This document shows, in pieces, positions 1 to 8,630 of a DNA stretch of 64,000 nucleotides. The notes beneath the pieces were generated by a model, which worked only from the letters and a program-made list of their open reading frames with translations, was not told the origin of the DNA and made no database searches. The translations under genes and the position numbers were made by a program. The first letter of the stretch is position 1. Each line of letters begins with the position of its first letter. This DNA comes from CAWDAQ01 sp963800325 (GTDB lineage: Bacteria; Actinomycetota; Actinomycetes; Actinomycetales; Dermatophilaceae): NCBI GenBank assembly GCA_963800325.1, contig CAWDAQ010000004.1, forward strand, positions 1-64,000. Reading direction: 5' to 3'.

Positions 1-357
1 CGGGTTCGTCTGCGACCCGACGATCGAGTGGATGAACCGGTTCACCTGCTCGAACGCGCCCATCCCCGCGAGGACCGACCACAGCACGGCGACCATGACG
101 ACGCCGGCGATGCCGAGGGCGATCGAGAGCAGGAAGGAGATCTTGAACACCGACCACGGGTCGACCCGGCTGACCGTGAGCCGGACCCGCCGGCCGCCGC
201 GCGCCTGGGCGGGGGCGGGGCGGGAGCCACCGCGGTGCTGGCCGGTCTGGAGCCGCTGGGTCTCCTCGTCCGACGGTCGGGCCTGCTGCTGGGACTCCTC
301 CGACGTCGAGGGTGACCCGGACCGCGTCTGGGTCCCGGCCTCACCTGTCGAGCTCAC
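1..357 (-). CDS. DUF3566 membrane protein, C-terminus off the window
   Basis: The frame opens with GTG at 357, overlapping the gyrA stop by four bases (GTGA), and stays open for 119 codons to the window edge, so the protein is truncated here only by the window. The first 55 residues are a polar Ser/Gln/Glu/Arg-rich tail. They are followed by RVDPWSVFKISFLLSIALG, the hallmark start of the DUF3566 domain, and a hydrophobic helix at about residues 70-95. The family sits directly downstream of gyrA in most actinobacteria; its function is unknown. The overlap implies translational coupling to gyrA. Family assignment is firm; no function can be given. Confidence 0.88.
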   Translation of the reverse strand, partial: MSSTGEAGTQTRSGSPSTSEESQQQARPSDEETQRLQTGQHRGGSRPAPAQARGGRRVRLTVSRVDPWSVFKISFLLSIALGIAGVVMVAVLWSVLAGMGAFEQVNRFIHSIVGSQTNP

Positions 358-3011
358 TCGCTACCTCCCGCGGTCTCGTCCGCGTCCGTCGTCGGTGGCG
401 CCGTCGCGCCTCCGTCAGACGGTACTCCCTCTCCCTCGGGGGTGCCGCCGGCGACCACCCCGGGAGCGGTCGTGTCGTCGTCCTCTTCGTCCCCCGAAGC
501 GTCGCCCGCCTCGACCCCGTCCGGGGGGACCTCCTCGGCTCCGTCCGGGATGACCCGCTCGGGGTTGCGGGCGACCGCGACGATCGCGTCCCCCGGGTCG
601 GGCGTCGCGAACCGCACGCCCATGGTCGACCGGCCGGTGTGACGGACCTCGTCGACGCGGCTGCGGACGATCTTGCCGCGCTCCATGACGACCATGACCT
701 CGTCGTCGGGGTCCACCGTCAGCGCGCCGACGAGGTCGCCGCCCCGGTCGGAGACCCGGGCGACCTGGATGCCGATCCCGCCGCGGCCCTGGAGGCGGTA
801 CTCGCTGACCGGGGTCCGCTTGGCGACGCCGTTCTCGAAGACGACGAAGACGTCCGGGTCGGTGCCCTCCTCGACGACGCTCATGGCGAGCAGGTCGTCG
901 CGGTCGCGGAACTTCATCCCGGTCACCCCGGACGTCGCCCGGCCCATCGGTCGCAGCGTGTCGTCGCTGGCGGTGAACCGGACCGACTGCCCCTTGCGGG
1001 AGACGAGCAGCAGGTCGTCGGTCGCGGAGGCGAGCCCGGCGCCGACGAGCTCGTCGCCGTCACGGAGGTTGATCGCGATGAGACCCCCGGTGCGCGGCGA
1101 GTCGTACTCCGCGAGCCGGGTCTTCTTCACCAGCCCCGCCTTCGTGGCGAGCACGAGGTAGGGGCTCGCGGAGTAGTCCTCGATCGCGAGCACCGCCGCG
1201 ATCTGCTCGTCGGGCTGGAACGCGAGCAGGTTCGCCACGTGCTGCCCCCGCCCGTCCCGGGCGGCCTCGGGCAGCTCGTACGCCTTGGCCCGGTAGACCC
1301 GGCCGAGGTTGGTGAAGAACAGCAGCCAGTGGTGGCTGCTCGTGGTGAAGAAGTGCTGCACGACGTCCTCGCCGCGCAGCGAGGCCCCGCGCACGCCCTT
1401 CCCGCCGCGCCGCTGCGAGCGGTAGGCGTCGGTCCGGGTGCGCTTGGCGTACCCGCCCCGGGTGATCGTCACGACGACGTCCTCCTCGGGGATGAGGTCC
1501 TCCATCGACATGTCGCCGTCGCCGGGCACGATCGTCGTGCGCCGCTCGTCGCCGTAGCGCTCGACGAGCTCGCCGAGCTCCTCGGAGACGATGCTCCGCT
1601 GCCGCTCGGGCCGGGCGAGGATGTCCCGGTAGTCGTCGATCTTCGCCTGCAGCTCGTCGTGCTCGTCGGTGATCTTCTGCCGCTCCAGGGCCGCGAGCGA
1701 CCGCAGCTGCATGTTGAGGATCGCCTGGGCCTGGATCTCGTCGATCTCGAGCAGCTCCATGAGCCCGCCGCGGGCGACCTCCGCCGACTCCGAGCGGCGG
1801 ATGAGGGCGATGACCTCGTCGAGCGCGTCGAGCGCCTTCAGCAGCGCCCGGAGGATGTGGATGCGCTCCTCCGCCTTGCGCAACCGGTAGCGGGTCCGCC
1901 GGACGATGACGTCGACCTGGTGCTCGACCCAGTACCGGATGAACGCGTCGATCGGCAGCGTCCGGGGCACCCCGTCGACGAGGGCGAGCATGTTCGCCCC
2001 GAAGTTCGTCTGCAGCTGGGTGTGCTTGTAGAGGTTGTTGAGGACGACCTTGGCGATCGCGTCCCGCTTGAGGACGATGACGAGCCGCTGGCCGGTTCGG
2101 CCGGAGGTCTCGTCGCGGATGTCGGCGATCCCGGCGAGCCGGCCGTCCTTGGCGAGCTCGGCGATCTTCAGCGCGAGCGTGTCCGGGTTGACCTGGTAGG
2201 GCAGCTCGGAGACGACGAGGCAGGTGCGGTTGTTGATCTCCTCGACCTCGACGACCGCGCGCATGACGATCGACCCGCGCCCGGTGCGGTAGGCCTCCTC
2301 GATGCCGCCACGCCCCATGACGAGGGCGCCGCCGGGGAAGTCGGGGCCGCTGATCCGTCCCATGACCGCGGCGAGCGCCTCCTCGCGCGGCGCGTCCGGG
2401 TTGGCGAGCACCCACTGGGCGGCGTCGGCGACCTCGCGCAGGTTGTGCGGCGGGATCTGGGTTGCCATCCCGACCGCGATGCCGGCGCTGCCGTTGACGA
2501 GGAGGTTCGGGAACCGCGCGGGCAGGACCGACGGCTCCTGCGTCTTGCCGTCGTAGTTGTCCTGGAAGTCGACGGTCTCCTCGTGGATGTCGCGGACCAT
2601 CTCCATCGACAGCGGGGCCATCCGGCACTCGGTGTACCGGGGCGCGGCCGCGCCGTCGTTGCCCGGGGAGCCGAAGTTGCCCTGCCCGTCGACGAGCGGG
2701 TAGCGCATCGACCAGTCCTGGACGAGCCGGACGAGGGCGTCGTAGATCGCGGTGTCACCGTGCGGGTGGTACTGCCCCATGACGTCGCCGACGACCCGGC
2801 TGCACTTGTTGTAGCCGCGGTCGGGCCGGTACCCGCCGTCGTACATCGCGTAGATGACCCGCCGGTGGACCGGCTTCAGGCCGTCCCGGACGTCGGGCAG
2901 GGCGCGGCTGACGATGACGCTCATCGCGTACTCGATGTAGCTGCGCTGCATCTCCGCGTTGAGGTCGATCAGCTGCGTCCGGTCGCCGCTGGTGGGGGGC
3001 TGCTCAGTCAT
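354..3011 (-). CDS. gyrA: DNA gyrase subunit A
   Basis: Breakage-reunion subunit of type II topoisomerase, which introduces negative supercoils as an A2B2 complex with GyrB. The 885-residue protein starts MTEQPPTSGD. The quinolone-determining loop HPHGDTAIYDALVR lies at about residues 82-95, with Thr87 at the E. coli Ser83 position and Asp91 at the Asp87 position. The catalytic tyrosine is Tyr126 in APRYTECRM. The GyrA box QRRGGKG, needed for DNA wrapping, is present in the C-terminal beta-pinwheel region. The last ~60 residues are an acidic, Gly/Thr-rich tail, longer than in E. coli. The gene lies 70 bp downstream of gyrB in the same direction, as usual for actinobacteria. Confidence 0.98.
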   Translation of the reverse strand: MTEQPPTSGDRTQLIDLNAEMQRSYIEYAMSVIVSRALPDVRDGLKPVHRRVIYAMYDGGYRPDRGYNKCSRVVGDVMGQYHPHGDTAIYDALVRLVQDWSMRYPLVDGQGNFGSPGNDGAAAPRYTECRMAPLSMEMVRDIHEETVDFQDNYDGKTQEPSVLPARFPNLLVNGSAGIAVGMATQIPPHNLREVADAAQWVLANPDAPREEALAAVMGRISGPDFPGGALVMGRGGIEEAYRTGRGSIVMRAVVEVEEINNRTCLVVSELPYQVNPDTLALKIAELAKDGRLAGIADIRDETSGRTGQRLVIVLKRDAIAKVVLNNLYKHTQLQTNFGANMLALVDGVPRTLPIDAFIRYWVEHQVDVIVRRTRYRLRKAEERIHILRALLKALDALDEVIALIRRSESAEVARGGLMELLEIDEIQAQAILNMQLRSLAALERQKITDEHDELQAKIDDYRDILARPERQRSIVSEELGELVERYGDERRTTIVPGDGDMSMEDLIPEEDVVVTITRGGYAKRTRTDAYRSQRRGGKGVRGASLRGEDVVQHFFTTSSHHWLLFFTNLGRVYRAKAYELPEAARDGRGQHVANLLAFQPDEQIAAVLAIEDYSASPYLVLATKAGLVKKTRLAEYDSPRTGGLIAINLRDGDELVGAGLASATDDLLLVSRKGQSVRFTASDDTLRPMGRATSGVTGMKFRDRDDLLAMSVVEEGTDPDVFVVFENGVAKRTPVSEYRLQGRGGIGIQVARVSDRGGDLVGALTVDPDDEVMVVMERGKIVRSRVDEVRHTGRSTMGVRFATPDPGDAIVAVARNPERVIPDGAEEVPPDGVEAGDASGDEEDDDTTAPGVVAGGTPEGEGVPSDGGATAPPTTDADETAGGSE

Positions 3012-3046
3012 TCCTTGCCTTCGTCAGGGGGCTGGGAGTGCTCGTC

Positions 3047-3062
3047 GGTTCCACGTGAAACG
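3047..3062. promoter_or_regulatory. parS-like ParB-binding site between gyrB and gyrA
   Basis: The 14-base core GTTCCACGTGAAAC differs by one base from the perfect palindrome GTTTCACGTGAAAC. It lies in the 70-bp gap between the gyrB stop and the gyrA start. It is about 16 kb from the parA cluster, on the other side of oriC, which fits the usual origin-proximal spread of actinobacterial parS sites. Confidence 0.8.
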
Positions 3063-3081
3063 GGCGCGGGGGACCGCGGAC

Positions 3082-5220
3082 TCAGATGTCGAGGAATCGG
3101 ACGTCGCGGGCGTTGCGCTGGATGAACCCGCGCCGGGACTCGACGTCCTCGCCCATGAGGACCGCGAAGATCTCGTCCGCGGCGGCGGCGTCGTCGAGGG
3201 TGACCTGGAGCAGGACGCGGTGGTCGGGGTCCATCGTCGTCTCCCAGAGCTCCTGGTAGTTCATCTCGCCGAGGCCCTTGTAGCGCTGCACCGAGTTGTC
3301 CTTCGGCAGCCGCCACCCGCGGCTCTGCCCCTCGGCGACCATCGCGTCCCGCTCCCGGTCGGTGAACGCGAACTCGTGCTCGTGGTTGGACCACTTGATC
3401 CGGTACAGCGGCGGCTGGGCCAGGTAGACGTAGCCGTGCTCGATGAGCGGGCGCATGAACCGGAACAGCAGCGTCAGCAGCAGCGTGCGGATGTGCATGC
3501 CGTCGACGTCGGCGTCGGCCATGAGGACGATCTTGTGGTACCGGGCCTTGGTGATGTCGAAGTCCTCGCCGATGCCGGTGCCGAACGCGCTGATGAGCGC
3601 CTGCACCTCGTTGTTCGCGAGGATCTTGTCGAGCCGGGCCTTCTCGACGTTGAGGATCTTCCCGCGCAGCGGCAGGATCGCCTGGGTCTCCGGGTTGCGG
3701 CCGCGGACCGCGGACCCGCCGGCGGAGTCGCCCTCGACGATGAAGACCTCGGAGATCGTCGGGTCCTTGGTCTGGCAGTCGCGCAGCTTGCCGGGCAGCC
3801 CGCCGGACTCCATGAGCCCCTTGCGCCGGGTGGCCTCGCGGGCCTTGCGCGCCGCGACCCGCGCCGAGGCCGCCTGGATCGCCTTCCGGACGATGTCCTT
3901 GCCCTCGTTCGGGTGGGTCTCGAGCCAGTGGCTGAACTCGTCCGTCATCGCCCGCTGGACGAACCCCTTGACCTCGGAGTTGCCGAGCTTGGTCTTCGTC
4001 TGCCCCTCGAACTGGGGCTCGCCGAGCTTGACGGAGATCACCGCGACGAGGCCCTCGCGGACGTCGTCGCCGGTGAGGTTGTCGTCCTTGTCCTTCAGGA
4101 GGTTCTGCCGGCGGGCGAAGTCGTTGACGAGCTTGGTCAGCGCCGCCCGGAACCCCTCCTCGTGGGTGCCGCCCTCGTGGGTGTTGATCGTGTTGGCGTA
4201 GGTGTGGACCGACTCGCTGTACGACGTCGTCCACTGCAGCGCGAGCTCGAGCGACAGCTCCCGCTCGGCGTCCTCGACGTCGATGGAGATGATCTCGTCG
4301 TTGACCGCCTCGGTCCGCTTGGACTTCACGAGGTGGCCCACGTAGTCGACGAGCCCACCGTCGTAGCGGTAGCTGATCCGGCGGTGCTGCGGCTCACCCG
4401 TCGCCGCCGCGGCGCCGCTCGCCGGCTGCTCGCCGGAGCCGTCGGCCTGCTCGGGCTCGTCGAGCTCGGGGTCGGCGGCCACGCGCTCGTCGACGAGGGT
4501 GATCGTCAGTCCCTTGTTGAGGAACGCCATCTGCTGGAAGCGGGCCCGGACGACCTCGAAGTCGTAGTACGTCGTCTCGAAGATGTCGGCGTTGGCCCAG
4601 AACGTGATCGTCGTCCCGGTGTCCTCGCACGGCTCGCCCTGGACGAGCTCGCTGACCGGGACGCCGTGGTCGAACGACATCCGGAACACGTGGCCCTTCT
4701 GGCGGACCTCGACGTCGAGGCGGCTGCTGAGGGCGTTGACGACCGAGGACCCGACGCCGTGGAGCCCGCCGGAGACCTTGTAGCCCCCGCCGCCGAACTT
4801 CCCGCCGGCGTGGAGCTGGGTGAGGACGAGCTCGACCGCGGAGCGGCCCTCGGCGGGGTGGATGTCGGTGGGGATGCCGCGGCCGTTGTCGCTGACCCGC
4901 ACCCCACCGTCGGCGAGGAGGGTGACCTCGATGTGGTCGGCGTACCCGGCGAGCGCCTCGTCGACGGAGTTGTCGACGATCTCCCAGACGAGGTGGTGCA
5001 GCCCGCGCTCACCGGTCGAGCCGATGTACATCCCCGGGCGCTTGCGGACGGCCTCGAGCCCCTCGAGCACGGTGATGGCGCTCGCGTCGTAGGCCGCGGG
5101 GTCGTCCCCGGACGCCTTGAGGTCGGCGATCGCCTCGGCCTCGGCCGCCTCCCTGGCGCGCTCGGCCTCGGCTGCGGACAGGTCGGGCTCGGGCGTGGGG
5201 GTCGGCTCGGCCTCGGACAA
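3082..5220 (-). CDS. gyrB: DNA gyrase subunit B
   Basis: ATPase subunit of gyrase. I place the start at TTG 5220 because GAAGGAG sits five bases upstream; this gives 712 residues starting MSEAEPTPTPEPD. Upstream in-frame starts would only add low-complexity sequence. The GHKL ATP-binding domain has Glu80 and Asn84 in LVWEIVDNSVDEAL and the glycine-rich stretch GGLHGVGSSVVNAL. The TOPRIM domain shows EGDSAGG at about 496-502 and DADVDG at about 569-574. The C-terminal signature QRYKGLGEMN is intact. A ~35-residue acidic/Ala-rich insert at about 240-280 lies in the transducer region. It is followed by gyrA. Confidence 0.97.
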   Translation of the reverse strand: MSEAEPTPTPEPDLSAAEAERAREAAEAEAIADLKASGDDPAAYDASAITVLEGLEAVRKRPGMYIGSTGERGLHHLVWEIVDNSVDEALAGYADHIEVTLLADGGVRVSDNGRGIPTDIHPAEGRSAVELVLTQLHAGGKFGGGGYKVSGGLHGVGSSVVNALSSRLDVEVRQKGHVFRMSFDHGVPVSELVQGEPCEDTGTTITFWANADIFETTYYDFEVVRARFQQMAFLNKGLTITLVDERVAADPELDEPEQADGSGEQPASGAAAATGEPQHRRISYRYDGGLVDYVGHLVKSKRTEAVNDEIISIDVEDAERELSLELALQWTTSYSESVHTYANTINTHEGGTHEEGFRAALTKLVNDFARRQNLLKDKDDNLTGDDVREGLVAVISVKLGEPQFEGQTKTKLGNSEVKGFVQRAMTDEFSHWLETHPNEGKDIVRKAIQAASARVAARKAREATRRKGLMESGGLPGKLRDCQTKDPTISEVFIVEGDSAGGSAVRGRNPETQAILPLRGKILNVEKARLDKILANNEVQALISAFGTGIGEDFDITKARYHKIVLMADADVDGMHIRTLLLTLLFRFMRPLIEHGYVYLAQPPLYRIKWSNHEHEFAFTDRERDAMVAEGQSRGWRLPKDNSVQRYKGLGEMNYQELWETTMDPDHRVLLQVTLDDAAAADEIFAVLMGEDVESRRGFIQRNARDVRFLDI

Positions 5221-5549
5221 CAGGGCTCCTTCGTCGGTCACTCCGGCGGCGCACGGCCCACCGGTGGTGCTCACGGCGCGTGCCCGCGGTGTGAGTGAGG
5301 ACCCCTGAGGGGCCGCACGCGACCGTGGGCACGCGATCACCGACGAGTTTACCCGTCCCGAACCGGTCGACGCCGCTCAGGAGGGGCGTGGCGGCCGCTG
5401 TCGCTGCCGAGGGGGGTGGCCCGCGAGTCCCGATACGCACCCGGGGCGGGGGTGGTCGGATTCGGCCGCTCTCGGGACCCCGGGCTCCCCGGCGAGCGGA
5501 CGTCCGCGGGGTCGGCGTCCCGGCGACCGACCGTGCGGACGCCGCGGGG
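5221..5549. other. gyrB leader and protease 3' region (329 bp without a gene)
   Basis: This interval separates gyrB from the upstream M4 protease; both are read on the minus strand. A -10-like TAAACT (complement of 5346-5351) could serve gyrB, leaving a leader of about 125 nt; I see no convincing -35. The 5501-5541 part carries one copy of a dispersed 41-bp repeat with inverted ends. No credible coding frame is present. Confidence 0.5.
5501..5541. repeat. 41-bp dispersed repeat, copy A (inverted ends)
   Basis: It begins CGTCCGCGGGGTCGGC and ends GTGCGGACG, so the ends can pair (CGTCCGC with GCGGACG). A second copy of identical length at 21545-21585 matches at 35 of 41 positions. This copy begins nine bases beyond the stop codon of the M4 protease, so it may act as a transcript-end hairpin. 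Confidence 0.6.
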
Positions 5550-7085
5550 TCAGCCCGCGTCCCCGGCAGCCCGGCCCCTCGTGAGGGCCCGCTCGATGAG
5601 GTGGCGCACCCGCACCGGCACGGCGGGCTCGTCGAGGTCGGCCTCGACGTCGGCGTCCGGGCAGGAGACCCGGTAGGAGAAGGCGTCGGGGCGGGGCTCG
5701 CCCCGGGGCCCGAGCTCGTGGACCTCCCGGCTGGCGAGGACACGCTGCCAGTCGCGCGCGTCCTCCTCGGTGAGGTCGGCGAGCGAGACGGTGCGCTCGA
5801 GCGCGACCCCGGTCACCCCGCCGGTGCGCCGGACCCGGATGCTCGCCCCGACCGGCGGGGCCTGGCGGACCGGCGTCCACGACGAGGGGTCCTCGGGCGC
5901 GGACGGCGTCGGCCTCGGGTGGGCCGTCCCGCCCTCACCCGGGGCGGGCGGCCCGCCGTCGCCGCCGTCGGGGGTGACCCCGACCCGGCGCCACGCGTCG
6001 GCGACCGCGCCCGCCTGGCTGGAGGAGGCACCGAACCGGGCCGCGGCGGCGGTGACCGTCAGCCGGGCGAAGGTCGCGAAGTCGCAGTCGGCGGCGATGT
6101 CGCCGGTGAGGGTGTCGTACCAGATGAGTCCGGCGTCCTCCCACGACCGGCCGCCGATCGCGGTCGCCGCGAGGTAGAAGGCGTGGTTGGGGATGCCCGA
6201 GTTGATGTGGACGCCGCCGTTGTCCTCGCGGGTGTCGACGTAGTCGTCCATGTGGGCGGGCTGGGGGTCCTTGCCGAGGACCGGGTCGTCGTAGGCCGTG
6301 CCGGGGGCCTTCATCGAGCGCAGGGCCACGCCCCGCACGGAGTCGGCGAGCAGCTCGGCCCCGATGAGCCAGTCGGCGTCCTCGACCCCCTGGTCGCGCG
6401 AGCGCTGCTTGACGATGGTGCCGAACACGTCCGAGACCGACTCGTTGAGCGCCCCGGACTGCCCCCGGTAGAGCAGCCCGGCGGTGTGCCCGGTCACGCC
6501 GTGGGTGAGCTCGTGGCCGATGACGTCGAGGCTCGCGGTGAAACGGCGGAAGACGCGGCCGTCGCCGTCGCCGAACACCATCTGCTGGCCGTCCCAGAAG
6601 GCGTTGTCGTAGTCCTGGCCGTAGTGCACGCTCGCGAGCAGCGGCAGGCCGCGCCCGTCGATGGAGTCGCGGCCGAACGCGTCCTGGTAGCACGTCCAGG
6701 TCGCGCCGAGCCCCTCGTAGGCCTCGTCCGCGGCCGCGTCCCCGGAGGGCGGGTCCCCCTCGACCCGGACCGTGTGGCCGGGCAGGTCCTCGGTGTTGCC
6801 CGTGTCCGCGACGGTCCGGCGGGCGTTCGGGGCCTCCGCGTCCCTCGCGGGCGCTGCGGTCCCGAGCATCGAGCGCAGGTGGTCGGCGGAGGCGACCGGG
6901 CGGGTGCCCCGCAGGTGCCGCACCGCGGTGTCCCGCTCGAGGGTCCGCCGGGCCCGGGTCGCGACGTCGTGCTCGCCGTGGACGGCGAGCGCCTCGAGCA
7001 GGTACGGGGGGACGACCCCGCAGCGCGGCGGCACCGCGGCGGCGGTCGTGGGGTGCGACGTCTCCCGGCTCGTGTGCGTGCTCAT
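5550..7085 (-). CDS. Protealysin-like M4 metallopeptidase with C-terminal emfourin-like domain
   Basis: Zinc endopeptidase of the thermolysin (M4) family, 511 residues from ATG 7085, which has GGTGGAG nine bases upstream. Residues 19-34 (PPRCGVVPPYLLEALA) match the short protealysin-type propeptide; there is no signal peptide, so a cytoplasmic or non-classically exported enzyme is likely. HELTH at 191-195 supplies two zinc ligands, Glu215 in GALNESVSD the third, and His293 in NGGVHINSG the transition-state histidine. A proline-rich linker (about 372-412) leads to a ~95-residue domain starting SIRVRRTGGVTGV that resembles emfourin, the small proteinaceous inhibitor normally encoded as a separate gene beside protealysin. 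The protease call is firm; the inhibitor call rests on pattern memory. Confidence 0.88.
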   Translation of the reverse strand: MSTHTSRETSHPTTAAAVPPRCGVVPPYLLEALAVHGEHDVATRARRTLERDTAVRHLRGTRPVASADHLRSMLGTAAPARDAEAPNARRTVADTGNTEDLPGHTVRVEGDPPSGDAAADEAYEGLGATWTCYQDAFGRDSIDGRGLPLLASVHYGQDYDNAFWDGQQMVFGDGDGRVFRRFTASLDVIGHELTHGVTGHTAGLLYRGQSGALNESVSDVFGTIVKQRSRDQGVEDADWLIGAELLADSVRGVALRSMKAPGTAYDDPVLGKDPQPAHMDDYVDTREDNGGVHINSGIPNHAFYLAATAIGGRSWEDAGLIWYDTLTGDIAADCDFATFARLTVTAAAARFGASSSQAGAVADAWRRVGVTPDGGDGGPPAPGEGGTAHPRPTPSAPEDPSSWTPVRQAPPVGASIRVRRTGGVTGVALERTVSLADLTEEDARDWQRVLASREVHELGPRGEPRPDAFSYRVSCPDADVEADLDEPAVPVRVRHLIERALTRGRAAGDAG

Positions 7086-7192
7086 GGCGCCAGTCTCCAC
7101 CCGGGCACCGACGAGGACCAGCCGGACGGAGGTGGTGGACAGATGTGATCGAAAGGGGCACTCCTCGCGCGCGGCTCAGTTCAGGTAGCGGC

Positions 7193-7951
7193 TCAGTACA
7201 GGTAGACGAGGGCGCCGTTGCCGCCCCGGCACGTGACGAGCGGGTCGCCGCTGCACGTCATCGTGTAGTTCTTCTTCGTCACCGGGCTGTTGACCTGGAG
7301 CTTGGTCGGCGAGCTGCCGTCGGAGCCGCTCGCGACCCAGGCGTCCCGGACGTTGAGCGCGAACTCGCAGGAGGTGACGTCGTTGCCGGTCGCGGCCCGC
7401 CGACCGGCGTTCGCGCCCCCGGCGCAGTGGGTCGCGCCCGCGGGCGGGCTGGCCGACGACGACGAGGACGATGACGACGACGGGCTGGACGAGCCCGAGT
7501 CGCTCGGCGACGTCGTCGAGGACGTCGCTCCGGCGAGGTCTGCGGCGGTCTGGGGACCCTGCCGACTGCTCAGCCAGAGCAGCACGAGCGCGGCCGCGAC
7601 GACGAGGACCCCGACGACGGCGGCGACGGTGACGACGGTCCCGGACGGGCCGGGGCGCCGGCCCGGCGACGGCTCGGCCGTCGCCGCCGTGGCCCGGTCG
7701 GTCGGTCCGGCGCGCGGCCCCTCGGGTGGCCGCGGCGGCGGTACCGGTCGGGTCTGCTCCCTGGGCGGGGTCCGGCCGGTCGCGGCAGCTGCCGGCTGCT
7801 CCGCGGTGTCGCCGGTCCGCGGGGAGAGCGGGACCTCACGGGTCTCGGCCGCCTCGCCGGCCGTGGGCTTCCCCGCGTCCGTCCCGCTCGCGTCCTCGCC
7901 GTCGCCGTCACGTTCACGGGCGCCGTCACCGGCGTGGTAGACCTCGTCCAT
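7193..7951 (-). CDS. Single-pass membrane protein with Cys-rich extracellular domain
   Basis: 252 residues. A Pro/Arg/Glu-rich cytoplasmic N-terminus (about 1-100) precedes one membrane helix (TVVTVAAVVGVLVVAAALVL, about 105-124) and a Ser-only linker. The C-terminal ~80 residues contain four cysteines, with VTSCEFALNVRDAW and VTCRGGNGALVYLY. This C-terminal pattern recurs in many actinobacterial secreted or kinase-linked proteins of unknown function. It is translated away from gyrB between the protease and dciA. I assign no function. Confidence 0.7.
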   Translation of the reverse strand: MDEVYHAGDGARERDGDGEDASGTDAGKPTAGEAAETREVPLSPRTGDTAEQPAAAATGRTPPREQTRPVPPPRPPEGPRAGPTDRATAATAEPSPGRRPGPSGTVVTVAAVVGVLVVAAALVLLWLSSRQGPQTAADLAGATSSTTSPSDSGSSSPSSSSSSSSSASPPAGATHCAGGANAGRRAATGNDVTSCEFALNVRDAWVASGSDGSSPTKLQVNSPVTKKNYTMTCSGDPLVTCRGGNGALVYLY

Positions 7952-8024
7952 CCCGCTCGGGGCTCCTCGGTGGTCGGGCGCGGGCGGGGTGCCCCGCGCT
8001 GATGGCCCCCCAGTGTGCCCGCGC

Positions 8025-8630
8025 TCAGCCGTAGGTGTCGCGGGGGCCCGGCCCTTGGCTGCGGCGGGGGCCGCGCGACCACGACGGCGCGCTCGGGCCG
8101 TGCACCTTGAGCTCGGTGACGGTGCCCGTGCCGACCTCGGTCTCGAGCCGGCCGAGGATCGAGCTGGAGAGCATCCGGATCTGGGTCGCCCAGGCGGTGG
8201 AGTCGGCGCGGACGGTGAGCACGCTGCCCTCGAACGTCACCGGGGTGCAGTGGCTCGCGACGTCGGGGCCGACGATCTCGGGCCAGCGGCCCATGACGGA
8301 CCCGACCGCGACGTCCACCTTCCACCCGCGGTCCGCGACGAGCCGGTCGACCTGGTCCCCGAGGAGCTCGGGGTCGCGGCCGTCGGGTCGCTCGCGGGGG
8401 GTCGGGGCGCCCGGTCGGCGGCGTCGGACGGGGCGCAGGCCGGGCCGGAGTCCCTTGGCACGCGCAGCGGCACGGGCCCGGGCGAGCGCCGCGGCGGCGG
8501 CGTCCATCGTCTCCGGGGGCTCCGGTTCGGCCGGGTGCGTGCCGCTGCGGGCGCCGTCCGCCCCGTCCTCGCCCGCCGCGTCCGCGGGCGAGCTGTCGGG
8601 GGCGGGGACGTCGGCGTCCTCGTCAGCCAC
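8025..8630 (-). CDS. DciA-family DUF721 protein
   Basis: 201 residues from GTG 8630. The first ~90 residues are acidic and then Arg-rich. The C-terminal DUF721 domain (about 95-190) contains VGSVMGRWPEIVGPDVASHC and STAWATQIRMLSSSIL, typical of the family. DciA proteins are proposed to assist loading of the replicative helicase DnaB in bacteria that lack DnaC/DnaI; in actinobacteria the gene follows recF, as here. The start overlaps the recF stop by eight bases, indicating translational coupling. Confidence 0.85.
   Translation of the reverse strand: MADEDADVPAPDSSPADAAGEDGADGARSGTHPAEPEPPETMDAAAAALARARAAARAKGLRPGLRPVRRRRPGAPTPRERPDGRDPELLGDQVDRLVADRGWKVDVAVGSVMGRWPEIVGPDVASHCTPVTFEGSVLTVRADSTAWATQIRMLSSSILGRLETEVGTGTVTELKVHGPSAPSWSRGPRRSQGPGPRDTYG

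Noticed and set aside
312..5298. Long plus-strand open frames opposite gyrA and gyrB (312-3125, 2959-5298)
   Set aside because: They are out-of-frame mirrors of high-GC coding DNA, with repetitive Val/Asp/Arg/Leu composition and no domain; gyrA and gyrB explain the interval.
3082..5340. Longer gyrB start at 5340
   Set aside because: The added 40 residues are unlike any GyrB, whereas TTG 5220 has a well-placed GAAGGAG.
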